A stretch of 17,148 nt of DNA. Source: Oscillospiraceae bacterium (GTDB lineage: Bacteria; Bacillota; Clostridia; Oscillospirales; Ruminococcaceae). A model generated the notes under the pieces. That model did no database searches. It had not been told where the DNA came from and saw nothing but the letters and a program-made list of their open reading frames with translations. The position numbers were made by a program, and so were the translations under genes. The DNA is taken from NCBI GenBank assembly GCA_020024235.1, contig JAHHUA010000019.1, forward strand, positions 1-17,148. The letters run 5' to 3'. Positions 5,999-12,706 of this stretch are shown piece by piece. The stretch's first letter is position 1, and the number at the start of each line of letters is the position of its first letter.

Positions 5999-6924
5999 TA
6001 GATATTTCCTCCGTCTATAATTAAATTTTCATGGGTATTTAGATTTATTTTATGTTCTGAAAAATCTGTTTCCGACATGGTATTTGCAGAACTGATTTTA
6101 CCTATATCTCCGCCGTCCATATTCAGATTTTGGTGAGCATATGGATTTATCTCATGTTGGGAATAATTTTGACTTTGGTCCGGAATGTAATCACTGTTTC
6201 CGTCTATAATCATTTCCCGATGAGCATAGGGATTTTCTTCATGTTTTAATACATTTTCTTCACTGCCTTCAAATATTCCGCAGTCTAAAGCGGAATTTAC
6301 TGTTTCTTCTCCCTCAAAAGCACCGCAGTCAAAAGCCAATGAAATTATTTCTTCACCTGTAAATGCTCCATAATCAAAATTACCAAGATTTTCGGGATTA
6401 TCAGGCTTAGCGGAATAATTATGTATTTCTCTGTTGTTTATATGTTCCATTATAATTTTATACAGCTTTTCCAGGTCTGCTTTTGTTGCTGTGATTATAT
6501 GTGGGTCTATTTGTAAATTTACACAATCTCCACGCACAACTGCAATTTGCATTACAAGTTCAAGTTCCGAACAAATACCTTCGGTGATTATTACTTTTGG
6601 GGTATCGGGCATATTTCCCACTGCAATAAGCTTTCCCTTTTCGTTTTCAATTCCGATTTCACGAATTGTATATCCGCCCTCGGTGGCGGGAATTACAGCG
6701 GAAACTTCTATAATGTTGGGGGATTTTTCATTTTGTTTAATTGCATTTATTTTAATGCTTCCTACCTGATTTACAAGATTTGTCTGACTTGCAATCGGAA
6801 TAACGGCTTTTCCTCCTCCGTCGCCGTAAACAAAATTCACAAAATTTACTTTTGTGTTGTTTACGGCCGCATCGGAAAATTCTTTTAATCCGGTATCCGT
6901 CAGGATACTGAAGTATTTTTGCAT
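5998..6924 (-). CDS. phage tail-collar fibre protein (DUF3751-type) with two internal repeat families
   Basis: A 308-residue fibre that should attach at the baseplate. Residues 1-140 match the phage tail-collar fibre N-terminal domain: MQKYFSILTDTGLKEF; VNFVNFVYGDGGG; EVSAVIPATEGGYTIREIGIEN; ITEGICSELELVMQIAV. The rest is unusual. Residues 183-227 contain three 15-residue units (DYGAFTGEE, DCGAFEGEE, DCGIFEGSE). Residues 228-308 contain three larger units built on H-x6-H (HEENPYAH, HEINPYAH, HKINLNTH), each followed by [IM]DGG/N; a fourth H-x6-H lies at 161-168. Such histidine pairs could coordinate metal in a trimeric shaft, as HxH motifs do in the T4 gp37 tip, but that is inference. AAGGAG supports the start; the stop overlaps the next fibre gene. 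Confidence 0.85.
   Translation of the reverse strand: MQKYFSILTDTGLKEFSDAAVNNTKVNFVNFVYGDGGGKAVIPIASQTNLVNQVGSIKINAIKQNEKSPNIIEVSAVIPATEGGYTIREIGIENEKGKLIAVGNMPDTPKVIITEGICSELELVMQIAVVRGDCVNLQIDPHIITATKADLEKLYKIIMEHINNREIHNYSAKPDNPENLGNFDYGAFTGEEIISLAFDCGAFEGEETVNSALDCGIFEGSEENVLKHEENPYAHREMIIDGNSDYIPDQSQNYSQHEINPYAHQNLNMDGGDIGKISSANTMSETDFSEHKINLNTHENLIIDGGNI
6001..6243 (-). repeat. histidine-pair repeats (H-x6-H ... DGG) in the collar fibre
   Basis: Three imperfect units begin at residues 228, 257 and 291. Each has histidines seven residues apart and then ends in DGN, DGG and DGG. Units one and two share HExNPYAH exactly apart from one residue. Spacing between units is 29 and 34 residues. 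Confidence 0.75.
6244..6378 (-). repeat. three 15-residue (45-base) coding repeats in the collar fibre
   Basis: Residues 183-227 of the collar fibre gene fall into three exactly 15-residue units with the consensus [FL]-D-[YC]-G-[AI]-F-x-G-[ES]-E. The DNA copies are diverged, so the period is plainer in protein than in bases. Confidence 0.8.
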
Positions 6925-6952
6925 TTTATCACTCCTTATTTATTGGATTTTA

Positions 6953-7594
6953 TCAGAGGGTTTTATCTGACTGATAGCCTGAATTTTTAGCCGGTATTTT
7001 GATTTTTTCGGCATATACCACCACCGGGGCTGGGTTTATACAGATAAGTTCTTCTATCCTTTTTGTAATAAAAGGCTTTATTATTACACTGTGTCTGTGC
7101 ATGGCTGCTGTATATATAACCCCACTTAATTCCTGACTGTATGTCATAAGAAATTTATATATTATATTTGCAGGGAGCATTTTCCGTAAAAAATCGTTTA
7201 TGATAATAAGAGTGGTTTGAGGCATTGGATTTATTTTCACAGTAAGTTTATACTCTCCGCAGTAAATTAATTTGCAGCTGCTTTCAGGGAAAAGTAAATT
7301 TATATTTTTCTCCACACCCTTTAAAGTGATTGGGGATTTAAGCATAAGCAGGGATAAGATTCTTTTTTTTCTGTCATCTAAGCTGCTGTTTTTATATGGA
7401 ATAATATCAAGCAATTTTTCATAGTGTCTGATAAAATATTCATCGGAAGTCAGTACAAAATTTCCCTGAAGAATTTTTTCGGATTTACGGCGAATTTCAT
7501 TTAAAGTAAGCTGCTGAACACCATAAATTTCTGCCATTTGAGTAATTTCTCTGATATAGGGAGGAGCGTAGGAAGGAATACTATGACCCTGCAT
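6953..7594 (-). CDS. xkdU: XkdU-like baseplate protein (DUF2313)
   Basis: A 213-residue protein of the DUF2313/YmfQ/XkdU family, a baseplate component related to the Mu gp48 and phage P2 gpI position. It helps connect the baseplate wedge to the tail fibres. Family features are the opening SYAPPYIREITQMAEIYGVQ, the segment ILQGNFVLTSDEYFIRHYEKLL (about residues 41-62), and DDRKKRILSLLMLKSPITLKGVEKNI (about 73-98). The C-terminal part (TLIIINDFLRKMLPANIIYKF) is the usual lead into the fibre attachment. The start ATG lies nine bases after AAGGAG and overlaps the xkdT stop by 14 bases, as is typical of this pair. It is followed at once by the collar fibre. Confidence 0.87.
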   Translation of the reverse strand: MQGHSIPSYAPPYIREITQMAEIYGVQQLTLNEIRRKSEKILQGNFVLTSDEYFIRHYEKLLDIIPYKNSSLDDRKKRILSLLMLKSPITLKGVEKNINLLFPESSCKLIYCGEYKLTVKINPMPQTTLIIINDFLRKMLPANIIYKFLMTYSQELSGVIYTAAMHRHSVIIKPFITKRIEELICINPAPVVVYAEKIKIPAKNSGYQSDKTL

Positions 7595-8654
7595 TTATTA
7601 TTTCTCCTTTTACAGGCACTTGATCAAATTCCAAAATCAAATTTGAATTTTTGCCGTTTATTTTTGTGTTTTGAATATCCACAATGCCATTGCAGCTGAG
7701 TATTGCATATTCCAATGCCGATATTCTCACAATTAGATTTTGACTGTCCTCCCATTTTTTTCGGAGATTTTCCAGGTAATCGGAAATTGCACTTTGGATA
7801 AAAGGCTCAACCGAAGCAAAATCCAGATTTCTTTCCAAAGTAAATTCCGCTTTTATATTTATAGGAACATCTTTTGCACCAACTACAGTAACAATATGAC
7901 CTATTGGAGCAAGTCCTTGTCCTTCTCCTGTAAATTCATCAGGGTCAAAACAATCCTTGACTTTTTTAATAAGGGATTCAGAAGGAACAGCGGCTTTTTG
8001 GTCTAAAAAAATGATTTTTACCGTGCCGCCTCCGTTCCAGTGAGGAAGAATTTTAACATATCCCACACCATGTACAGATTTGCTTTTTTCCTTGTAATCA
8101 GCTATATTTCCGCCGAAAGCCAAACTTCTCAGATTTTCAAAATATCTTTTTCTAAAAGCCTCTGTATCCTCTTCATCTGTTCCGGGAGTTATAATGCCTT
8201 CAATTTGTGCTTTTTGAAATCCCGGTATATACAAAGTGGGGAATAAATCTCCCAAAGGAATATTGCCTGTTTCACCCGGTAAATCTGACTTAATTTTATA
8301 AACACCACTGCTTATTTTTTCTGTTACAGTAAAAAATAAGTCCTTATAAGTAAATTTATCACCTATGTTTATTGGTGTATTTTCCGGAGTTACCACGGCT
8401 TTTAAAATGGCAGGTGAGGCTTCTTTTGCCTGAATACCTCTTTCCATGGCTCTTTTAATCAGATATGGTCTGGATGCCGTATCAGCAAAGCTTTCTGTCA
8501 GATATTCGTCCAAAGTGGCATAAAGAAGGCAAATTTCCACCGCACAGGGAGCTAAAGCATCCCAAATAATTGAACCTTCACGCTTGTCCATATCTTTTGG
8601 CAGTCTTGACAGCATATTTTCCATAACTTCATTAAAATCATAGTTAAGTTTCAT
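7581..8654 (-). CDS. xkdT: baseplate J-like protein (XkdT)
   Basis: A 357-residue baseplate wedge protein of the Baseplate_J/XkdT (Mu gp47-like) family, a structural part of the contractile tail baseplate. Diagnostic stretches are DKREGSIIWDALAPCAVEICL (about residues 21-41), the beta segment around FTYKDLFFTVTEKISSGVYKI, and the core GTDEEDTEAFRKRYFENLRSLAFGGN (about 157-182). After these comes VHGVGYVKILPHWNGGGTVKIIFLD, followed by a C-terminal NLIVRISALEYAILSCNGIVDI region. The length equals that of family members near 350 residues. ATG overlaps the xkdS stop (TAATG), with GAGG five bases upstream. The gene is intact. Confidence 0.93.
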   Translation of the reverse strand: MKLNYDFNEVMENMLSRLPKDMDKREGSIIWDALAPCAVEICLLYATLDEYLTESFADTASRPYLIKRAMERGIQAKEASPAILKAVVTPENTPINIGDKFTYKDLFFTVTEKISSGVYKIKSDLPGETGNIPLGDLFPTLYIPGFQKAQIEGIITPGTDEEDTEAFRKRYFENLRSLAFGGNIADYKEKSKSVHGVGYVKILPHWNGGGTVKIIFLDQKAAVPSESLIKKVKDCFDPDEFTGEGQGLAPIGHIVTVVGAKDVPINIKAEFTLERNLDFASVEPFIQSAISDYLENLRKKWEDSQNLIVRISALEYAILSCNGIVDIQNTKINGKNSNLILEFDQVPVKGEIINAGS

Positions 8655-9076
8655 TAAATCCTCATCTCCTTTCTTTCCTCAAAACTTCCGAAAATACTGT
8701 TGACGGTAAATCGGCATATAAGATTATGTCTTTTGGGGCATTCAAAAGAAAAATCATCTACAGAAATAATTCTGTCATCATATAGCAGAGCTTCTGTTAT
8801 TCTGTGAGGAAGTTCTGCTTTTACAAAAGCTATATTTTTACCCATTAAATCATCTAATTTAATGCCATAGTCATCTGAATAAATGATATAGGTTTCTTTT
8901 TCTGTATTTAAAATTTTAAATACAGCTTGTTTTACCGATTCTGCGCCACTGCATTTTCCATAAATTGCAGATTCACGAATGTGCATTTTGTGATTTATGT
9001 TTTGTTCATGAAATTTTTGGGGAGTTATGATTTTTTCCGTAATCTCATCTTTTAAATATTTATTTTGCGGTAATAT
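8654..9076 (-). CDS. xkdS: XkdS-like baseplate protein (DUF2634), apparent ATA start
   Basis: DUF2634 proteins (XkdS, related in position to T4 gp25-type wedge lysozymes) build the baseplate. Family blocks are AVFKILNTEKETYIIYSDDYGIKLDDLMGK, RITEALLYDDRIISVDDF and a closing FTVNSIFGSFE. The first ATG (8986) would drop about 30 residues, and no ribosome binding site stands before it. Upstream in the same frame, directly after the xkdR stop, the reading continues as ILPQNKYLKDEITEKI. Family members as I recall them begin M(I)LPQ. The codon before LPQ is ATA at 9074-9076, six bases after GGTGGTG. I therefore place the start at this ATA, giving 140 residues. Either a rare AUA start is used, or the gene lost its ATG; a sequencing error is also possible. 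Confidence 0.8.
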   Translation of the reverse strand: MLPQNKYLKDEITEKIITPQKFHEQNINHKMHIRESAIYGKCSGAESVKQAVFKILNTEKETYIIYSDDYGIKLDDLMGKNIAFVKAELPHRITEALLYDDRIISVDDFSFECPKRHNLICRFTVNSIFGSFEERKEMRI

Positions 9077-9079
9077 TTT

Positions 9080-9415
9080 TTACACCACCCTGTCAATTAT
9101 CAAATATTGATTTTCATTATCTGTGGGAATAAGAATAACTTTATCGTCTGTTTTCAGGTGATTTAAAATTTGGGCTTCATACTCTTCCCAATTTCCATTT
9201 GGTTTTTTTCGGAGTTTGCAGTTTATTTTGTAGTCGGTAAGATATTCTGCTGTGATAAGCTGCTTTTCTGACAAAATAAATTTTTGTTCCACAAAAACCT
9301 TTAACGGATTTTCGGAAATAACTTTGCCGAAAAAAACTTTTTCCAAATTTCGGCTTTCATTGGCTGCAAATACAATCTTCTTTACTGTATCCGCAATATC
9401 TCTGCTGTCTAAAAT
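9080..9415 (-). CDS. xkdR: XkdR-like baseplate protein (DUF2577), apparent ATT start
   Basis: A DUF2577/XkdR protein, a small OB-fold-like baseplate hub component. The core FFGKVISENPLKVFVEQKFILSEKQLI matches the family's 'fGkVis.nPL.I.v.qk..L'. The frame is open back to the xkdQ stop. A TTG at 9344-9346 would remove the N-terminal helix and has no ribosome binding site. The reading upstream, ILDSRDIADTVKKIVFAANESRN, supplies the expected helix. A perfect AGGAGG (9425-9430) stands nine bases before ATT at 9413-9415, the same spacing seen before ATG in several genes here. Starting there gives 111 residues, near the family norm. A single ATG-to-ATT change would explain it; true AUU initiation is the alternative. 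Confidence 0.8.
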   Translation of the reverse strand: MLDSRDIADTVKKIVFAANESRNLEKVFFGKVISENPLKVFVEQKFILSEKQLITAEYLTDYKINCKLRKKPNGNWEEYEAQILNHLKTDDKVILIPTDNENQYLIIDRVV

Positions 9416-9430
9416 TTTGATATTCCTCCT

Positions 9431-10354
9431 TTACATCATCGCTTCCAAAATCATGCTGTGTTCACCGTTTTGAAAACAATGAACTGCTTTTTTTACGGTG
9501 ATAATTTTTTGTTTTCCCTTATCTGAAAGGGGAACTTTCACTCCGGCTCTGATTTTGCCGTCCCCGCCTAAAACATTGATTGAAAAACTGAGTTTTTCAC
9601 GGTTTTTGTTTTCTAAGATAGTTTTTGCTTTGGCAGCTGCATTTTCATAATTATTGGCTTTTCCACAATACTGAAGTATTCCCCAGTCTTTTACGGACTT
9701 ACTTTCATTTTTAAAAACAGTTTCACGAAAACCCTTTTTACGGCTGCCGTATTTCATTTTCACTTGATTATAAGTGTCTGTGTCAATTTCTTCGGAGTAT
9801 TTATACCCCTGAGTATTGTCCTTAGAAATTACAGCCGGAATAAAGGTATTTTCGGTGTTTTTTAATGTAAGTTTTCCAAAATCATCATAAATTACAAATT
9901 TTTCTCCTGTGTTGCTTTCGTTTATATCCAAAGCTTTTTGTACAGTACCTAAAAGTGATAAATTATTGCTGACAAGAAATGGAATAGTATGGGAAGTGCT
10001 GTCAATCTGTCCTGTTTTAAGCCCGAATTCACCACATATTTTCGAGAAAATATCAGATGCAGTCATATCTTCATAAACTGATGTGTCCTGATTTTTAAGA
10101 TAGCGGATTTGATCATAAGCCAAAACATTGACAACATTATTTTCATTAAATGTCAGTGAAAAAACATATCCGCAAAAAATTTTTTGATTTTCAAATGTAA
10201 AACACACTTTGTCCCCATTGGCTATTTTTAAATTTTCATTTAAAAGTATGCTGAATTTAAGGCTGCCGGGATAATTTCTGATGTCGGTTTGCCATAGAAT
10301 TTTACCTATTAAGGCTGGTTTTACGGCACTGTCTTTGTGAAAAATCGTCAGCAT
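9431..10354 (-). CDS. xkdQ: XkdQ-like baseplate hub protein
   Basis: A 307-residue protein of the XkdQ/YqbQ family, the hub at the end of the contractile tail (Mu gp44/T4 gp27 class). Recognisable stretches are GDKVCFTFENQKIFCGYVFSLTFNE (about residues 46-70), VLAYDQIRYLKNQDTSVYEDMTASDIFSKICGEFGL (about 78-113), and YDDFGKLTLKNTENTF. The rest follows the usual pattern: YNQVKMKYGSRKKGFRE, WGILQYCGKANNYENAAAKAKTILENKNR, and a C-terminal beta stretch. Length agrees with the family (a little over 300). Its ATG follows the LysM gene stop directly (TAAATG). The last codons ATG ATG TAA are followed at once by the AGGAGG of xkdR. Confidence 0.9.
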   Translation of the reverse strand: MLTIFHKDSAVKPALIGKILWQTDIRNYPGSLKFSILLNENLKIANGDKVCFTFENQKIFCGYVFSLTFNENNVVNVLAYDQIRYLKNQDTSVYEDMTASDIFSKICGEFGLKTGQIDSTSHTIPFLVSNNLSLLGTVQKALDINESNTGEKFVIYDDFGKLTLKNTENTFIPAVISKDNTQGYKYSEEIDTDTYNQVKMKYGSRKKGFRETVFKNESKSVKDWGILQYCGKANNYENAAAKAKTILENKNREKLSFSINVLGGDGKIRAGVKVPLSDKGKQKIITVKKAVHCFQNGEHSMILEAMM

Positions 10355-11026
10355 TTATGTATTTCCGCCTTTCTTGATAATAAGCCTTTGACCTGGATAA
10401 ATGGTGTATATAGGATAACCTGTGCCACTGTTTCTTTTATCAATCATATCTTTGTTGGCATTGTAAATTTCTTTAAAATCATTTCCGTTTCCAAAGTATT
10501 TTTGAGCTATTTCCCACAGGCAGTCGCCTTTTTTTACAACATGAAATTTAGGTGAACTTATCTCTTTGTTATCAGGTATGATTTTCCGTGTAACTCCGCT
10601 TTTAAGAGAAGTTTTTACAGCTGAGCAGTTTCTGTATTCCTTTAAGGTTATATTAACAATAATATCTGCTCCTGTTTTATCAGCATCTTCTATTATTTCA
10701 TAATTTTCCAGCGTAACTTTTAAAGAGGTAGATGCTGTGTTATTTCTTATTATGTGAAGTCTGAAAGGTTTACAGCTTTTTTTCATATTTCGGAGTTTGG
10801 ATAAATAATAATCAGGTTTTTTAAATCCACCGTCATACACTGCAAAGGGATAAACCTGAGCAGGCAACAGAAAAGAAAAAGCTATTTGTGTAAGAGCAGG
10901 GGATTTGATAATATTAATTTCTTCACCGCTGACTAAATCGGCAATTCGGTTTCTGTTACCGATTTTTGTGGTAATTTGTGGGGGAGCTATGGGCAGCAGC
11001 ATACTGTCTAAATATACTTCGTGCAA
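10355..11026 (-). CDS. xkdP: XkdP-like baseplate/tail protein with C-terminal LysM domain
   Basis: A 223-residue protein matching XkdP (Mu gp45/T4 gp53-like LysM tail proteins) that joins tail tube and baseplate. The N-terminal two thirds contain MLLPIAPPQITTKIGNRN and FLLPAQVYPFAVYDGGFKKPDYYLSKL, typical of the family's beta domain. The LysM domain is at residues 161-218 (FHVVKKGDCLWEIAQKYFGNG ... YPIYTIYPGQRLIIKK). The start is TTG, adjacent to the stop of the tape-measure-slot gene (TAA-TTG), with a perfect AGGAGG eight bases upstream. Nothing is missing or fused. LysM here is structural and probably does not hydrolyse cell wall. Confidence 0.9.
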   Translation of the reverse strand: MHEVYLDSMLLPIAPPQITTKIGNRNRIADLVSGEEINIIKSPALTQIAFSFLLPAQVYPFAVYDGGFKKPDYYLSKLRNMKKSCKPFRLHIIRNNTASTSLKVTLENYEIIEDADKTGADIIVNITLKEYRNCSAVKTSLKSGVTRKIIPDNKEISSPKFHVVKKGDCLWEIAQKYFGNGNDFKEIYNANKDMIDKRNSGTGYPIYTIYPGQRLIIKKGGNT

Positions 11027-12088
11027 TTAATACACCTCCTGGGCTGAGGCTAAAATGGCCTCTGCCAAATCTCTGGCAAGTTTATCTATAATGTAATCCG
11101 CATCGCTTTCCGAAGAAATATTTTGAGTAATACCACCTAAATTAACAGAAATATTTGATGTATTATCTTTTTTGTTAATGGAGGAATTTTCTTCGGAACT
11201 GCTTATCATTTTTTTGAAAACTGAATTTTCCAAGAAATTTTCATTCTCAAAGGTTTTTGACGGAATATCATTGCCATAGTTAAAATTATTGATTTTATAA
11301 TTGTCATTAGCTGAAAATACTTTGTTTTTATTTGACGGCAAAGAGTTTTTGAAGTTAAAAAAGCCCTGATGTAAATTTTTGTTTAAACTATCGGATTTGC
11401 CCCATGAGAAAACAGGATTTTCCTTTAAAACAGCGGAGCTTAATGATAAAATATTTTTTGAATCAAAAACATTATTTTTAAAAACAGAGGAGAGTGGAGA
11501 ATTTTTAATTAGTCTTTTTTCCGAATAAGAGATATTTTCTCTGAAGCTATATGGACTATGCAGTGTTTTTTGTGTTTTGTCAGCCAAGGTTTTTGAAAAA
11601 ATAAATTGGTTTAAATCAGCAGATTTTTTTACAGGATAAAGTGATTTTTTTAAAGGGGAATTTTTTTCGGAAAAATAATTTATAAAGCTGCTTTTACCGG
11701 AATTTGAACTGTTAAATGACAAAGATTTCATGGGTTTTTTACTTAAATTTGAAATTTCCTTATAATAACTGTATTGAGGAAAAATATTGTTTAAGAGGTT
11801 TTCATAACTGAAAGAATTAAATTCCAATTTGTCAGGTTTAGGAAGTTCATAATTTTTTTTGGTTTGATAATTTCTTATCAGCGGAAAATTTTCGGTGATA
11901 AAATTGCTCACTGTGTTTTTCTGCAAATTACTAATGGGAAAAACAGAATTGTCAGTATTTTTCCCAAAAGTTCCTTCAGAAGATTTTGGCTGTATAAATC
12001 CGGATAAAAGTTTTTGTGAAATATTTTTAGGAAAGTTATTTTCAGGCGGAATAAACCATAGGGGCAGGCTGAGTAAAATTTTAATCAT
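11027..12088 (-). CDS. short low-complexity protein in the tape-measure slot
   Basis: A 353-residue protein between the XkdN-like chaperone and XkdP, exactly where the tape measure protein (XkdO in PBSX, over 1300 residues) belongs. Residues ~20-310 are low-complexity, rich in Asn, Ser, Lys, Phe and Leu (e.g. NSPLSSVFKNNVFDSKNIL), with scattered Pro and Gly. I see no long coiled coil or membrane span, and no peptidase or lysozyme domain. The last ~42 residues (ISVNLGGITQNISSESDADYI, then DKLARDLAEAILASAQEVY) look like the conserved C-terminal end of Firmicute tape measures. ATG comes immediately after AAGGAG, too close for ideal initiation. It also overlaps the end of the frameshifted chaperone, so translation is probably coupled to it. 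Either it is a very short tape measure, or a tape measure reduced to its tail. Confidence 0.75.
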   Translation of the reverse strand: MIKILLSLPLWFIPPENNFPKNISQKLLSGFIQPKSSEGTFGKNTDNSVFPISNLQKNTVSNFITENFPLIRNYQTKKNYELPKPDKLEFNSFSYENLLNNIFPQYSYYKEISNLSKKPMKSLSFNSSNSGKSSFINYFSEKNSPLKKSLYPVKKSADLNQFIFSKTLADKTQKTLHSPYSFRENISYSEKRLIKNSPLSSVFKNNVFDSKNILSLSSAVLKENPVFSWGKSDSLNKNLHQGFFNFKNSLPSNKNKVFSANDNYKINNFNYGNDIPSKTFENENFLENSVFKKMISSSEENSSINKKDNTSNISVNLGGITQNISSESDADYIIDKLARDLAEAILASAQEVY

Positions 12089-12235
12089 CTCCTTGTTTTT
12101 CTAAACTTAGTTCTGCTGAAGCTATAATGAAAGCTTTTTCGTTTTCATTTAAAGCCATAAATTGGGACGGCAGTATATGATGTTTTTGCAGACAGTAATG
12201 AGCTGTTACAGCGTATATATCGCCGTCCTGGATTA
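12081..12235 (-). CDS. -1 frameshift extension of the XkdN-like tail chaperone (GT domain)
   Basis: Slipping back one base on A AAA AAC at the end of the XkdN-like gene puts ribosomes into an open -1 frame. That frame encodes 51 more residues beginning LIQDGDIYAVTAHYCLQKHH and ending SAELSLEKQGDD, then TAA at 12081-12083. The full product is 187 residues: 136 from the zero frame plus 51. The extension has no start codon near its beginning, so it must be reached by frameshifting. Its stop overlaps the first codons of the tape-slot gene. Dual products (G and GT) made from a slippery site just before the tape measure are a conserved feature of long-tailed phages, in which GT binds the tape measure during tail assembly. 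Confidence 0.85.
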
Positions 12236-12643
12236 GTTTTTTGCTGTATTTACTCTGTCTTCCAGTTTTTCGTTAAAACCGCATAAGTCCTCTACCGTAT
12301 CAGCAAGAACTTTGTATTCACCTGGAGAGTTTATAATTTCTTTTATAAGTTCTTCAGGAGAAAAACATCCATAGCTGTCCTGTAAATCTTTATCGTTTAA
12401 ATTAGGATAAACCACAGATGAACAAATCAAGCGGCAAAGATATTCAGGATAATCAAAATTATAGCCATCCTTTGTTTTTGTATAGCAGTATTGCTGAATA
12501 TCCTCATTTTCAGCTGTGGATACAGGTTTTAATTCCCACATAAGAGGATTTCCGTTTTCATCTTTTAAAGAAGAAGTAGCGGGATAAAATCTGTTTTGTC
12601 TGAAAATTTTGTTGTCTTTCATAAATAGTTTAAAATCTGACAT
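12233..12643 (-). CDS. xkdN: XkdN-like tail assembly chaperone (G form)
   Basis: A 136-residue tail assembly chaperone of the XkdN family. It is expected to bind the tape measure protein and guide tail tube polymerisation; it is not part of the finished particle. Family features are the opening FKLFMKDNKIFRQNRFYPATSSLKDENGNPLMWELKPVS (about residues 4-42) and CYTKTKDGYNFDYPEYLCRLICSSVVYPNLNDKDLQDSYG (about 53-92). The C-terminal helix GEYKVLADTVEDLCGFNEKLED (about 111-132) also fits. The gene ends at an in-register slippery sequence that gives the longer GT form. AAAGG stands before ATG. A stem-loop lies between it and the tail tube gene. Confidence 0.9.
   Translation of the reverse strand: MSDFKLFMKDNKIFRQNRFYPATSSLKDENGNPLMWELKPVSTAENEDIQQYCYTKTKDGYNFDYPEYLCRLICSSVVYPNLNDKDLQDSYGCFSPEELIKEIINSPGEYKVLADTVEDLCGFNEKLEDRVNTAKN
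12236..12242 (-). promoter_or_regulatory. A AAA AAC -1 translational frameshift site
   Basis: On the - strand the zero-frame codons GCA AAA AAC TAA contain the heptamer A AAA AAC in correct register (X XXY YYZ), with the stop directly after it. Weak hairpin potential follows (GCTG-TAA-CAGC about 20-30 bases downstream), but I see no strong pseudoknot. Confidence 0.85.
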
Positions 12644-12665
12644 ATTACCGACCTTTCTTTTTTAG

Positions 12666-12694
12666 CTGCCCCGTTTTATAAAATTACGGGGCAG
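12666..12694 (-). promoter_or_regulatory. stem-loop between tail tube and chaperone genes
   Basis: A perfect 9-bp inverted repeat (CTGCCCCGT / ACGGGGCAG) with an 11-base A/T loop, GC-rich against an AT-rich background. In the transcribed (-) direction it is followed by CTAAAAAAGAAAGG, not a U-run. It therefore does not look like an intrinsic terminator. It may shield the 3' end of the sheath-tube mRNA or tune expression of the chaperone, whose ribosome binding site starts about 13 bases later. Confidence 0.7.
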
Positions 12695-12706
12695 TCATAA
12701 ATAAAT

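Noticed and set aside
8654..8986. xkdS starting at the first ATG (110 aa)
   Set aside because: No ribosome binding site, and it loses about 30 residues including the ILPQ opening that fits the family.
9080..9346. xkdR starting at TTG (88 aa)
   Set aside because: No ribosome binding site before it, and it cuts off the N-terminal helix typical of DUF2577.
12666..12694. Stem-loop as an intrinsic terminator
   Set aside because: No U-run follows in the transcribed direction; adenines follow instead.
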